A stretch of DNA of 64,000 bases from Xenorhabdus doucetiae. Its GTDB lineage: Bacteria; Pseudomonadota; Gammaproteobacteria; Enterobacterales; Enterobacteriaceae. The notes under the pieces were generated by a model. The model was not told the origin of the DNA. It saw only the letters and a list, made by a program, of their open reading frames with translations, and did not search any database. The position numbers and the translations under genes were made by a program. The DNA lies in assembly GCF_000968195.1 (NCBI RefSeq), contig NZ_FO704550.1, positions 2,232,001 through 2,296,000 of the forward strand, given 5' to 3'. Every line of letters starts with the position of its first letter. Positions within the stretch are counted from its first letter, which is position 1. Below are positions 1-8,957 of the stretch, one piece after another.

Positions 1-70
1 TAATTGATACTTTAAAAGTATTATTTCTTATCATTAATATATTAGACAAAATATTCATGAATTCCTATCC

Positions 71-84
71 TTGATCTACATCAA
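71..84. promoter_or_regulatory. FNR-type binding site
   Basis: The palindrome TTGATCTACATCAA matches the FNR consensus TTGAT-N4-ATCAA at all ten conserved positions. It lies about 38 bases before the GTG start of the YnfM-type exporter. It could instead serve a gene beyond the left edge. The match is seen directly; oxygen-responsive control is inferred. Confidence 0.6.
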
Positions 85-121
85 GTAGTTAACGTTTGTT
101 TTACCTGGATAAGGAAGTAGC

Positions 122-1315
122 GTGAATACAATCCAAAGCGCCGGTGGAAAATCAGCAACTGTCGACCTGCGTGTTACTCTCTCATTTTTTGCCGTTGGGC
201 TGGCAACTTTCGCCTTACTCTATTTCGTCCAACCCATTTTGCCGCTTTTATCAGAGGAATTTAACATCTCGCCGGCTAACAGTAGCTTAGCTCTATCACT
301 GTCTACTGGAATGCTATCCCTCGGCTTGTTAATCACAGGTCCTTTATCTGATGCACTTGGCCGCAAAAATGTCATGGTCGTATCACTGATTGCTGCCGCC
401 ATTTTTACTCTCTTAAGTTCTGTCGTAACAAGCTGGCATGGAATTTTATTTATCCGGGCGCTCGTGGGTTTGTCAGTCAGTGGTGTTGCTGCGGTTGCCA
501 TGACTTATTTAAGTGAAGAAGTGCATCCCAGTTATGTCGCCTTATCTATCGGTCTTTATATAAGTGGTAACTCAATAGGAGGAATGAGCGGACGCTTAAT
601 TACTGGTGTCATTGCAGATCACTATTCGTGGAGGATAGCCGTTATCTTATTAGGCGCTTTTGCCTTAATCTCTGCCATTGCATTTTGGAAGATGTTACCG
701 GAATCCAAACACTTTAAACCCAGTTCGTTAAAACCGAAATCACTGCTCATCAATTTGAAATTACACTTCCGTGACCAAGGTCTTCCCCTGCTATTTGCAG
801 AAGCCTTTTTGCTTATGGGAGGCTTTGTCACCATGTTTAATTACATTGGTTATCGATTATTAGCAGCACCTTATCATTTAAACCAAACTGTTGTTGGATT
901 GCTGTCTGTTGTTTACTTAACAGGAACTTACAGCGCAACTAAAGCGGGTACGCTGACAAGCAAGCATGGGAAAGGAAAAGTATTATTAGCGGCCATTGGT
1001 ATGATGTTAATTGGCTGTATAGTCACCCTATTTCCCCCTATTTGGGCGGTGATACTGGGCGTGATGATGCTGACAACCGGCTTCTTTGCCGCCCATGCAG
1101 TTGCCAGTGGTTGGGTAGGACAAAGAGCCAAACGGGCAAAAGCGCAAGCCTCATCACTCTATTTATTCTGCTATTACTCTGGTTCCAGTATTGCAGGGAC
1201 ATTAGGTGGCGTATTTTGGTCTTATTTTGCCTGGAATGGTGTTGCCGTATTTATTGCATTGCTGATAATTATTGCTCTTTATTTAGGCTGCAAACTCAAT
1301 AAATTAGCGAAATAA
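122..1315 (+). CDS. ynfM: YnfM-type major facilitator superfamily exporter
   Basis: A 397-residue, strongly hydrophobic protein with the spacing of a 12-helix MFS carrier. It closely resembles E. coli YnfM, including the stretch LFIRALVGLSVSGVAAVAMT and the MFS loop-2 motif GPLSDALGRK at about residues 78-87. A GTG start is chosen because AAGGAAG lies just upstream and the N-terminus then resembles YnfM. It should sit in the inner membrane as a proton-driven exporter; in E. coli YnfM has been linked to arabinose efflux, but the natural substrate is unclear. A perfect FNR palindrome lies upstream, so anaerobic control is plausible. A stem-loop follows the stop codon. Confidence 0.88.
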   Translation: MNTIQSAGGKSATVDLRVTLSFFAVGLATFALLYFVQPILPLLSEEFNISPANSSLALSLSTGMLSLGLLITGPLSDALGRKNVMVVSLIAAAIFTLLSSVVTSWHGILFIRALVGLSVSGVAAVAMTYLSEEVHPSYVALSIGLYISGNSIGGMSGRLITGVIADHYSWRIAVILLGAFALISAIAFWKMLPESKHFKPSSLKPKSLLINLKLHFRDQGLPLLFAEAFLLMGGFVTMFNYIGYRLLAAPYHLNQTVVGLLSVVYLTGTYSATKAGTLTSKHGKGKVLLAAIGMMLIGCIVTLFPPIWAVILGVMMLTTGFFAAHAVASGWVGQRAKRAKAQASSLYLFCYYSGSSIAGTLGGVFWSYFAWNGVAVFIALLIIIALYLGCKLNKLAK

Positions 1316-1325
1316 TTTAAATACA

Positions 1326-1366
1326 ATTGCCGACATAGACACAATTATTTAATAAATGTCGGCAAT
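1326..1366. terminator. Inverted repeat after ynfM, probable terminator
   Basis: An 11-bp perfect inverted repeat (ATTGCCGACAT / ATGTCGGCAAT) with a 19-nt loop begins 11 bases after the ynfM stop. It is followed by only a weak T run, so termination is plausible but not certain. Confidence 0.5.
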
Positions 1367-1431
1367 GTTTAAGCAAAATTTTAAAAAAATTAGAACTATT
1401 CACTATTTACCTAATCTTTCAACATGTTGTA

Positions 1432-2064
1432 TTAATAATAGGATTCAATCGGCAATGTCAGAATTTTAGTTAGATACCCATCAATAATTTCAATACACCC
1501 TTCCTTTCTTAGAGAAAGTAATACTCGTTGTATACCACTGCGCGAAAGTGTGCATCTTTGTTCTATGTATTTAATTGCCGTAATATTTTCCCTGAATTCT
1601 TTTGGCAAGGTCATCAGGCGAGATAACAAACTACATACCACATCCCTATTGCTATGACGAAAAAGGCTAACATCCCTGGCGTATAAGAAGGATATTTTAT
1701 AGGAAATGATCCTCATCCACTCTCTATAGAGGTCATGCTTCTTTATGGCATTCAATGCACTAACGCGCGGAATTTGAAAGATTTTACAATTTTCCCCTAG
1801 CTCAATGGAATAATAGGTTTCTCCTCCAGAGTAGAAAGATAACCCAATGACATGAGGTGAAAAAAACGTCGCAATGATTAAATCGTCATTTATTCTACGG
1901 ATATTGACATATCCTTGATCTAATAAAAAAAACTTAGCAAACTCACTTTCTATATTAATTAATTTTCCTTGTGTTGATAAACCGGTTGTGATCAATTCGG
2001 CGTACGGCAATAATGTCTCTATCACCTTTTTAAAGGAATTCACTGGCTTAACTAATCTTTTCAT
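1432..2064 (-). CDS. IprA/YaiV-like winged-helix regulator of the Crp/Fnr superfamily
   Basis: About 210 residues. The C-terminal part (YIEQRCTLSRSGIQRVLLSL, then an acidic hinge and LTKILTLPIE) matches the winged helix of the E. coli YaiV/IprA family, which has a degenerate cyclic-nucleotide-like N-terminal domain and affects peroxide resistance in Salmonella. The start at 2064 (MKRLVKP) is preferred over 2115: AAGG lies 9 nt before it, whereas AAGAG directly abuts the upstream ATG. No cysteine cluster for an FNR-type iron-sulfur centre is visible. It is a single gene, convergent with ynfM and divergent from tus. The family call is good; the regulon is unknown. Confidence 0.7.
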   Translation of the reverse strand: MKRLVKPVNSFKKVIETLLPYAELITTGLSTQGKLINIESEFAKFFLLDQGYVNIRRINDDLIIATFFSPHVIGLSFYSGGETYYSIELGENCKIFQIPRVSALNAIKKHDLYREWMRIISYKISFLYARDVSLFRHSNRDVVCSLLSRLMTLPKEFRENITAIKYIEQRCTLSRSGIQRVLLSLRKEGCIEIIDGYLTKILTLPIESYY

Positions 2065-2287
2065 GTTTAACAACCTTAGTATATTAATAGAGAGTAAAAG
2101 ATCAGTCTGAAACATCTCTTATGTTTAATTGAGTTAATTAAAATTAGAACGTCAACCCTTAATCAATGAGTAATTATTTTTTTATCATACCGTTAAATTG
2201 CTCCGCAATAGTTGTTTTCTATTTTTGTTTGTTATTAGGCTTTTTGAGGATTGTTGTGGTGTTTTTTGTGAGTTGGGTTTATAGTGA

Positions 2288-2310
2288 AAATAGTATGTTG
2301 TAACTAATTC
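2288..2310 (+). promoter_or_regulatory. ter: Replication termination site (Ter) in the tus promoter region
   Basis: The core AGTATGTTGTAACTAA (2292-2307) is identical to the core of E. coli TerB, including the conserved G corresponding to the G-C(6) pair at 2293. As in E. coli, it lies just upstream of tus, where bound Tus is known to repress its own gene. By the TerB convention the blocking face is on the left, so forks moving left to right should be arrested. The sequence match is direct; polarity is inferred. Confidence 0.92.
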
Positions 2311-2344
2311 AAGTTATGTACACTCAATAATGACTGAGAAAATC

Positions 2345-3271
2345 ATGAATAAGTATCTTTCCATAGAATCACTGACAACTTGCTTTAAAAAACAAGAAGA
2401 AAAACTATCTGGATTGATTGAGTTGTTGATGGATTATCAACTTATTGATGCACGGGTATTTGAATTACCTGAAATCAAAAAAGGTGAAGAACATGAACAA
2501 GTAACCGAAATTATGGTCAACCCGCTATCAGGAAATGAAGCACTCAATGCAGGCTTACGCTTCTATCAAAAGCTATTCATACACCACAATAACCCTAATA
2601 TCAGCAGCAAAGCGGCAAGCCGGCTTCCTGGAGCTTTATGCTTTGCGGTCAACCACCAGCAACATAAAGAGGCGATAGAAATCATTAAGGAAGTAAACCA
2701 ATTAAAAATAGAGCTGGAGAATATCGTTACCAAAGAATCTGGTGTCAGTAAAGAGCAACGATTTGAATTTGTTCATGAACATTTACGAGGCCTTATTACC
2801 CTGAATGCCTACCGGACTATCACTCCCCTATTGAACCCTGACTCCATTAATTTCGGTTGGGCCAATAAGAACATCATTAATAAAGTCACCAAACAACAGA
2901 TTTTGGAAAGGCTGGAAAAAAGCTGTAGCGCAGGAAGAGCGGTTCCTCCCTACTCCAGTGATCAATGGGCAGCATTAATCGCATTAGAAATAACTGATAT
3001 AAAAAAGTTATCCGATGATGTGGTATTGAAAATCAAACGCCCCGTCAAAGTACAACCGATTACCCGTGTATGGTACTCAGAAATACAAAAACAAGTTCAA
3101 TATGCCTGCCCGCTGCCTGTGATTGCTTTCTACACAGAAGACCGTGAAATCAAACCCAAAATCGGTACCTTGTCCAACTACAATGTCAACGCCATTAAAC
3201 ACAAGCACAAGCCCAAAGCGAAGCCACTTGAGTTGGTCATTCCCCGTCTGCATCTCTACAAAGAAATTTAA
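2345..3271 (+). CDS. tus: Tus, DNA replication terminus site-binding protein
   Basis: A 308-residue protein (E. coli Tus 309) that binds Ter DNA asymmetrically and stops DnaB from one side. Conserved blocks include SSKAASRLPG, HLRGLITLNAYRT, FGWANKN, KIKRPVKVQPI and the C-terminal IPRLHLY, covering the DNA-contacting beta strands. The start at 2345 (MNKYLSIESL) aligns with E. coli MARYDLVDRL; an in-frame ATG at 2330 would add five residues, and neither has a strong Shine-Dalgarno sequence. A Ter site ends about 34 bases upstream, implying autorepression. As in E. coli the next gene is convergent fumC, separated by a shared hairpin. Confidence 0.97.
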   Translation: MNKYLSIESLTTCFKKQEEKLSGLIELLMDYQLIDARVFELPEIKKGEEHEQVTEIMVNPLSGNEALNAGLRFYQKLFIHHNNPNISSKAASRLPGALCFAVNHQQHKEAIEIIKEVNQLKIELENIVTKESGVSKEQRFEFVHEHLRGLITLNAYRTITPLLNPDSINFGWANKNIINKVTKQQILERLEKSCSAGRAVPPYSSDQWAALIALEITDIKKLSDDVVLKIKRPVKVQPITRVWYSEIQKQVQYACPLPVIAFYTEDREIKPKIGTLSNYNVNAIKHKHKPKAKPLELVIPRLHLYKEI

Positions 3272-3276
3272 GATAT

Positions 3277-3308
3277 AAAAAAACCGGAGTAACTGTTCTC
3301 CGGTTTTT
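3277..3308. terminator. Bidirectional terminator between tus and fumC
   Basis: The stem AAAACCGGAG / CTCCGGTTTT is flanked by an A run on the left and a T run on the right, so it can stop transcription from both convergent genes. Confidence 0.88.
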
Positions 3309-3332
3309 ACATTTTTGCTTATAACAAGCAAA

Positions 3333-4727
3333 TTACTTCATGCTGCCAACCATATCTTCTGGACGAACCCACGCATCAAATTCAGCTTCAGTCAAGTAGC
3401 CTAACTGAAGTGCTGACTGTTTCAGCGTCAGCCCCTCTTTATGCGCTTTTTTAGCAATTTCAGCAGCCTTATCGTAGCCAATATGGGTATTTAATGCCGT
3501 TACCAGCATCAGTGATTCGTTCAGCAGTTGAGTGATGCGATCACGATTAGGTTCAATACCAATCGCACAATGCTCATTGAAACTGCGCATACCATCCGCC
3601 AGCAAACGAACGGATTGCAGGAAGTTATGAATAACCATTGGACGGAATACGTTTAATTCAAAGTTACCGGATGAACCACCAATATTGATCGCCACATCGT
3701 TACCCATCACCTGAGCACATAGCATGGTCATCGCTTCACACTGAGTTGGGTTTACTTTACCCGGCATAATCGAGCTGCCTGGCTCATTTTCAGGGATGGA
3801 GATTTCACCAATACCGCAACGAGGACCAGACGCCAGCCAACGAACATCGTTAGCAATCTTCATCAATGATGAAGCCAAGCCTTTCAATGCGCCGTGTGAG
3901 TGAACCAATGCATCACAGGTTGCCAGAGATTCAAATTTATTTGGTGAAGTGACAAAAGGATGGCCGGATAATTCAGCAATTTTCTGCGCAACACGAACAG
4001 CATATTCAGGATGCGTATTCAGGCCAGTACCGACTGCGGTTCCCCCCAGCGCCAGTTCACACACATGAGGAATGCTGTCTTCAATGTGTTTCAGGTTATG
4101 CGTCAACATAGCGGCCCAACCGGAAACTTCCTGACCTAAGGTCAACGGCGTTGCATCTTGCAAATGAGTACGGCCAATTTTTACGATGTCTTTAAATGCG
4201 TCCGCTTTATCGGCCAACGTTTTCTGTAGCACTTTTAACTCTGGTAACAGATGGTCACGTAATGCGGTAACTGCTGCAACATGCATAGCCGTTGGGAAAA
4301 CGTCGTTAGAGCTTTGGCTCTTGTTAACATCATCGTTAGGATGAATCAGACGTTCGTTGCCCCTTTTGCCGCCCAGGATCTCACTACCACGGTTCGCCAA
4401 CACTTCATTCATGTTCATGTTGCTTTGAGTTCCCGAACCGGTCTGCCAGATAGCAAGAGGGAATTCTGTTGGGTGTTTGTCTTCCAACACCTCTTTCGCC
4501 GCAGCAATAATTGCTTCACCGCGTTCTTTAGGCAGAAGGCCCAGATCCATATTGACACTAGCCGCGGCTTGTTTAGTCAATGCAAGGGCATGAATCAATG
4601 CAACAGGCATTTTTTCCTGAGAAATGCGGAAATGCTCCAGTGAGCGCTGAGTTTGCGCCCCCCATAATTGGTCAGCAGGTACTTCGATAGGTCCCATTGA
4701 GTCTTTTTCAATGCGAGTGGCTGCCAT
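3333..4727 (-). CDS. fumC: Class II fumarase (iron-independent fumarate hydratase)
   Basis: A 464-residue protein that interconverts fumarate and L-malate in the TCA cycle as a cytosolic homotetramer. The superfamily signature GSSIMPGKVNPTQCE is present near residue 317, with earlier active-site blocks SGTQSNMNMNE and GRTHLQDATP. AAGGAG lies just before the ATG at 4727. Class II fumarases lack the iron-sulfur cluster and are the oxidant-stable form, typically SoxRS-induced in enterics. In K-12 fumA follows fumC on the same strand; here the next gene is manA, divergently transcribed, and no class I fumarase is present in this window. Confidence 0.97.
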   Translation of the reverse strand: MAATRIEKDSMGPIEVPADQLWGAQTQRSLEHFRISQEKMPVALIHALALTKQAAASVNMDLGLLPKERGEAIIAAAKEVLEDKHPTEFPLAIWQTGSGTQSNMNMNEVLANRGSEILGGKRGNERLIHPNDDVNKSQSSNDVFPTAMHVAAVTALRDHLLPELKVLQKTLADKADAFKDIVKIGRTHLQDATPLTLGQEVSGWAAMLTHNLKHIEDSIPHVCELALGGTAVGTGLNTHPEYAVRVAQKIAELSGHPFVTSPNKFESLATCDALVHSHGALKGLASSLMKIANDVRWLASGPRCGIGEISIPENEPGSSIMPGKVNPTQCEAMTMLCAQVMGNDVAINIGGSSGNFELNVFRPMVIHNFLQSVRLLADGMRSFNEHCAIGIEPNRDRITQLLNESLMLVTALNTHIGYDKAAEIAKKAHKEGLTLKQSALQLGYLTEAEFDAWVRPEDMVGSMK

Positions 4728-4900
4728 TACTATCTCCTTAGCACACAGAATAATTGAATACGCCGGAATAAACTTTGCAGATAAAATTAGTCGGCATCTG
4801 TTTATAATGCCATAAATTTATTATCGATAATGCGACCTAATCGTGTTTATTGTATTGTTGTCATATAAATAAGTGACTTTTTATTATAGGAAATTCTGCC

Positions 4901-6073
4901 ATGCTGAAAATGACCAACAACATCCAACATTATGACTGGGGAAGTAAAACCGCCCTGACGGATATTTATGGTATCGAGAATCCTGACAATCAGCCAATGG
5001 CAGAACTGTGGATGGGGGCACATCCGAAATGCAGTTCACTGGTCACCGATCCTCAAACAGGCGAAACGACGGCCTTAAATACGTTGATCGACCAAGAGCC
5101 AGAAAAATACCTTGGCAAAAAAGTCGCCCAACAATTCCAACGTTTGCCTTTCTTGTTTAAAGTTTTGTGTGCCGCACAACCCCTGTCTATTCAAGTGCAT
5201 CCCGATAAGACATCGGCTGAACTGGGTTTTGCCAAAGAAAATGTTCAAGGGGTGCCGTTAGATTCAGCCCAACGTAACTATAAAGACGATAACCATAAGC
5301 CTGAATTGGTCTATGCACTAACGCCCTTCAAGGCCATGAATGCTTTTAGACCTTTATCTGAAATCGCGCAATTATTGGATTATGTTTCTGCCGCGCATCC
5401 CGATATTCAAACATTCCTCCAGCATCCGACTGAACAAAATTTGTCGTTTCTCTTTTCACAGTTATTGAATATGCAAGGCGAACAGAAACATCGGGCGCTT
5501 GCGGTTTTAAAGTCAGCATTAAACAGTCATCAGGGCGAGCCTTGGGATACCATCAAAAAAATGACCTCATTCTATCCCGATGACAATGGACTGTTTACAC
5601 CGCTCCTGCTCAATGTGGTTGAACTCGAACCCGGCCAAGCGATGTTTTTATATGCCCGCACGCCCCATGCTTACCTTGATGGCGTTGCTCTGGAAGTCAT
5701 GGCCAATTCTGACAATGTGTTGCGTGCGGGTCTTACCAGTAAGCATATTGATATCCCTGAATTAATGGCTAATCTGGATTTTATGCCAAAAGCTGCCGAT
5801 ACTTTGCTAACTGTGCCAAAACAGGAAAAAGATGGGCTGAATTACCCTGTTCCCGTCAATGATTTTAGTTTTTCTGTTTATGCTGTTTCAGAACAACCCA
5901 TTTCATTGGAGAATGATTCAGCATCAGTTCTGTTTTGTGTTGAAGGGCAAGCCGTTATCAGCACGGATAAGCAGCAATTGAGATTACGCTCAGGTGAATC
6001 AATCTTCTTATCTGCTATAGAAAAAGCCGTAAATGTTTATGGTAACGGGAAAATAGCCAAGGTATCTAATTAA
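4901..6073 (+). CDS. manA: Mannose-6-phosphate isomerase, type I
   Basis: A 390-residue cytosolic zinc enzyme interconverting fructose 6-phosphate and mannose 6-phosphate, feeding GDP-mannose synthesis or mannose catabolism. Visible zinc-site blocks are QPLSIQVHPDK (about residues 96-106) and NHKPELVYAL (about 131-140); the segment ARTPHAYLDGVALEVMANSDN carries the catalytic region. The length matches E. coli ManA (391). Gene order fumC, manA, ydgA is the K-12 order without fumA. It is divergent from fumC, with a 173-base shared promoter gap. Confidence 0.96.
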   Translation: MLKMTNNIQHYDWGSKTALTDIYGIENPDNQPMAELWMGAHPKCSSLVTDPQTGETTALNTLIDQEPEKYLGKKVAQQFQRLPFLFKVLCAAQPLSIQVHPDKTSAELGFAKENVQGVPLDSAQRNYKDDNHKPELVYALTPFKAMNAFRPLSEIAQLLDYVSAAHPDIQTFLQHPTEQNLSFLFSQLLNMQGEQKHRALAVLKSALNSHQGEPWDTIKKMTSFYPDDNGLFTPLLLNVVELEPGQAMFLYARTPHAYLDGVALEVMANSDNVLRAGLTSKHIDIPELMANLDFMPKAADTLLTVPKQEKDGLNYPVPVNDFSFSVYAVSEQPISLENDSASVLFCVEGQAVISTDKQQLRLRSGESIFLSAIEKAVNVYGNGKIAKVSN

Positions 6074-6183
6074 TTTAAATTCATAGAGTTATAATTATAT
6101 CCATTGGTTGTTAATCACATTTTTAGTGAATTTTGACATAAATACAAAACGCCTAACACGCGTTAAAAGGATGGAATTTCCAC

Positions 6184-7716
6184 ATGAAAAAATCGTTAGT
6201 TGCAGTAAGCGTTATTGTTGCTCTGGGTGCGGTATGGACAGGGGCATCATGGTATACCGGTAAGGCAATTGAAAGTCGTCTGGATGGTTTTATGAAAAAG
6301 GCCAACACCGAACTGGCAAAATCATTTCCTGAAAGTGGCATAGAATGGCAGGCAAAAGATTTTAAACGCGGTGTTTTCAGCTCCGATGTCCGTTTCATCC
6401 TGACCATCAAAAATGGGGTAAAACGTGCCGACATCTCGCCTAATGAAGAAATCATTTTCAAATCAACGATTGATCATGGACCATTCCCTATTGCCAACCT
6501 GAAGACATTTAACCTGATCCCCAAAATGGCTGCTATCCATTCAGAACTTGAACAAAATGATGCCCTGAAAGCGCTGTTTGACTTCAGCAATGGAAAATCA
6601 CTGTTTAGCTTAGATGCCAAAGTCGGTTATAGCGGCGCGATCGCTGGCAACATTGACTTGATTCCCATCAATCATACAGAAACCAAAAAAAATGGTGAGC
6701 AGCGTGTTCTGTCATTCTCAGGTGCCAAAATCAGTGCCGAGACGGATCGTGATTTAAGCGCATTTTCATTCGCAGTCAAAAGTGACGAACTGTCTTTCAG
6801 TGATCCGACCAAACAAGAGACAATCTCCCTTAAGGATATTGATTTCAAAGCGGATAATAAAAAAGGCAAATTCGATATCTATATCGGGGATCAAAGCTAC
6901 AAAGTTGGCGAATTCAGTATGAATGGTATTCCCAATGAACCCAATATCTCCCTTAAAGGCATAAAAGTGACCTCCAGTTTAGGCGAAGATAAAGATAATC
7001 TGCATATCAAAATCGCTTATGGCGTTAATGGTGTAAAAATCAAGGATATCGAGTTTGGTTCCGGCCAGTTAGCCTTGAACATGGAGAAATTAGATGGTCA
7101 ATCTGTACGTAAATTTACTCAAGCCTATAATGATGCAACAGAAGCAACCTTGACGACAGAGGAAGCGTCCTACGCTATCCTCGATAACGTACATCTCCTC
7201 CTGAATAAAAACCCACAATTCAGCGTTTCCCCTTTTAGCTGGAAAAACAGCAAAGGTAAAAGTTCAGTCGATTTCAATCTTTCCTTACAAAATATTCCGG
7301 AAGATAAGGGGTCGTTGAACCTGATGAAACCGGAAGAGATGGTTCGTACTCTGGTTCAAAAGTTATCTTTGAACGTTAACATCTCTAAGGACATGCTGAT
7401 AGAATCTATCGTACAGTCAGAAATACTGGACGGTAAGGACAAAGATGCCGCAGAAGCCAAGGCAAAATTACAGGTGCAAATGGTGGCTCAAGAAGGGGTT
7501 AAACACAAAATCCTGACGGATAAAAACGGTATCATTGGCCTTGATTTCCATTACGCCGATGACAAAGTTAAATTAAATGACAAAGAATCCAGCTTACACC
7601 AATTCCTGCTTGATAATGGCCTTGCCGGAACCTATGATGGTCAAGATGGTGAACAAAATCAGCATGATGATGAGTCTGATGCTGAACTCCCTGCCGTTAA
7701 AAGTGAAGTTAAATAA
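6184..7716 (+). CDS. ydgA: YdgA-family protein (DUF945)
   Basis: A 510-residue protein with an N-terminal hydrophobic segment (about residues 4-24, VAVSVIVALGAVWTGASW) that acts as a signal anchor, followed by a long hydrophilic beta-rich periplasmic domain. The N-terminus closely matches E. coli YdgA, and the position after manA is conserved. The C-terminus is acidic (DGQDGEQNQHDDESDAE). Family function is not established; YdgA relatives have been reported in swarming and envelope phenotypes. AAGG lies just upstream of the start. A strong terminator follows at 7777-7805. Confidence 0.88.
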   Translation: MKKSLVAVSVIVALGAVWTGASWYTGKAIESRLDGFMKKANTELAKSFPESGIEWQAKDFKRGVFSSDVRFILTIKNGVKRADISPNEEIIFKSTIDHGPFPIANLKTFNLIPKMAAIHSELEQNDALKALFDFSNGKSLFSLDAKVGYSGAIAGNIDLIPINHTETKKNGEQRVLSFSGAKISAETDRDLSAFSFAVKSDELSFSDPTKQETISLKDIDFKADNKKGKFDIYIGDQSYKVGEFSMNGIPNEPNISLKGIKVTSSLGEDKDNLHIKIAYGVNGVKIKDIEFGSGQLALNMEKLDGQSVRKFTQAYNDATEATLTTEEASYAILDNVHLLLNKNPQFSVSPFSWKNSKGKSSVDFNLSLQNIPEDKGSLNLMKPEEMVRTLVQKLSLNVNISKDMLIESIVQSEILDGKDKDAAEAKAKLQVQMVAQEGVKHKILTDKNGIIGLDFHYADDKVKLNDKESSLHQFLLDNGLAGTYDGQDGEQNQHDDESDAELPAVKSEVK

Positions 7717-7776
7717 GTGCATCGTTAATCACTAAGATTAAGTCGATAATTAAATCGACAATGCTTTCGCTTTCTT

Positions 7777-7805
7777 GCCAGTCAACAAGTTGACTGGCTT
7801 TTTTG
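7777..7805 (+). terminator. Intrinsic terminator after ydgA
   Basis: GCCAGTCAA-CAAG-TTGACTGGC followed by TTTTTT. It ends about 33 bases before the add start, so the in-frame upstream extension of add is not translated. Confidence 0.9.
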
Positions 7806-7837
7806 TATATATAAAATTTGATAAGAAGGATAAGAAA

Positions 7838-8839
7838 ATGATTGACATACAGCTTCCACTGACCGATCTACACCGTCACCTTGATGGTAATATCCGTCCC
7901 GAAACTATTTTGGATCTTGCCCGTCAACATAATATCCCACTCCCAGCTTATGAACTGGAAGCATTACGTCCCCATGTCCAAATCATTGAAAATGAACCTA
8001 ACCTCGTCAGCTTCCTGCAAAAATTAGACTGGGGAGTGACGGTACTTGCCGATTTAGAGGCTTGCCGCAGAGTTGCCATTGAAAACGTTGAAGATGCGGT
8101 CAATGCAGGTCTTGATTACGCTGAACTGCGTTTCTCTCCTTACTACATGGCGATGAAACACCAGCTCCCCATTGAAGGTGTCGTAGAAGCCATCATCGAT
8201 GGTATTCATTCAGCAAGCCAGCAACATGATATTCAGATCCGTTTGATTGGTATCCTGAGCAGGACATTTGGTGAAAAAGCCTGTAGCCAAGAACTCGCCG
8301 GACTGTTGGCGCACAAGCAACACATTACCGCATTAGATCTGGCGGGTGATGAGTTAGGGTTCCCAGGTCACCTCTTTGAACAACATTTTAACCAAGCGCG
8401 TGATGCAGGCTGGAATATTAGCGTACACGCCGGTGAAGCCGCGGGTGCAGAAAGCATTTGGCATGCGATTCGTGAATTGGGTGCCACCCGCATTGGGCAC
8501 GGCGTAAAAGCCATCACCGATCCTGCCTTAATGGATTATTTAGCTGAACACGGTATCGGTATTGAATCCTGCCTGACTTCAAACCTGCAAACCAGTACAG
8601 TCAGTACCTTGCAAGCCCACCCGCTGAAACAATTCCTTGAGCACGGTATTTTGGCATCGATCAATACCGATGACCCCGCAGTAGAAGGCATTGAAATTCG
8701 TCATGAGTATCAGGTTGCTGCACCGGCTGCGGGGCTGTCGCCGGCACTGATCCGGCAGGCGCAGATTAACGGGTTGGCAACGGCTTTCCTTAGCGAAGCG
8801 GAAAAACAGGCACTCAAAGATAAAGTTGCCAATCGTTAA
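7838..8839 (+). CDS. add: Adenosine deaminase
   Basis: A 333-residue enzyme, the same length as E. coli Add, hydrolysing adenosine and deoxyadenosine to inosine forms in purine salvage. The zinc ligands appear in DLHRHLDG near the N-terminus, in SVHAGEAAG near residue 196 and in NTDDP near residue 277; the proton-shuttle region is HAGE. The start at 7838 (MIDIQLPLTD) is chosen because AAGAAGGA precedes it and an earlier in-frame start would read through the ydgA terminator. The next gene, yfeH, is convergent and shares a hairpin. Confidence 0.97.
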   Translation: MIDIQLPLTDLHRHLDGNIRPETILDLARQHNIPLPAYELEALRPHVQIIENEPNLVSFLQKLDWGVTVLADLEACRRVAIENVEDAVNAGLDYAELRFSPYYMAMKHQLPIEGVVEAIIDGIHSASQQHDIQIRLIGILSRTFGEKACSQELAGLLAHKQHITALDLAGDELGFPGHLFEQHFNQARDAGWNISVHAGEAAGAESIWHAIRELGATRIGHGVKAITDPALMDYLAEHGIGIESCLTSNLQTSTVSTLQAHPLKQFLEHGILASINTDDPAVEGIEIRHEYQVAAPAAGLSPALIRQAQINGLATAFLSEAEKQALKDKVANR

Positions 8840-8925
8840 GAAACGCGCTTTATTTCAAGGATAATTGCAAGAATAGTGACTCCAAGGACGATATTTCAAA
8901 GATGGGATTTCAGAAACCGTATTCC

Positions 8926-8953
8926 AAAGGCAGAAAACCACTCTGCCTTTTTT
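8926..8953. terminator. Bidirectional terminator between add and yfeH
   Basis: The stem AAAGGCAGA / TCTGCCTTT is followed by T residues on the plus strand, abutting the yfeH stop codon. Confidence 0.85.
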
Positions 8954-8957
8954 GTTC

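Noticed and set aside
1421..1442. ATGTTGTATTAATA after iprA as a degenerate Ter site
   Set aside because: The essential AACTA part is replaced by TTAAT.
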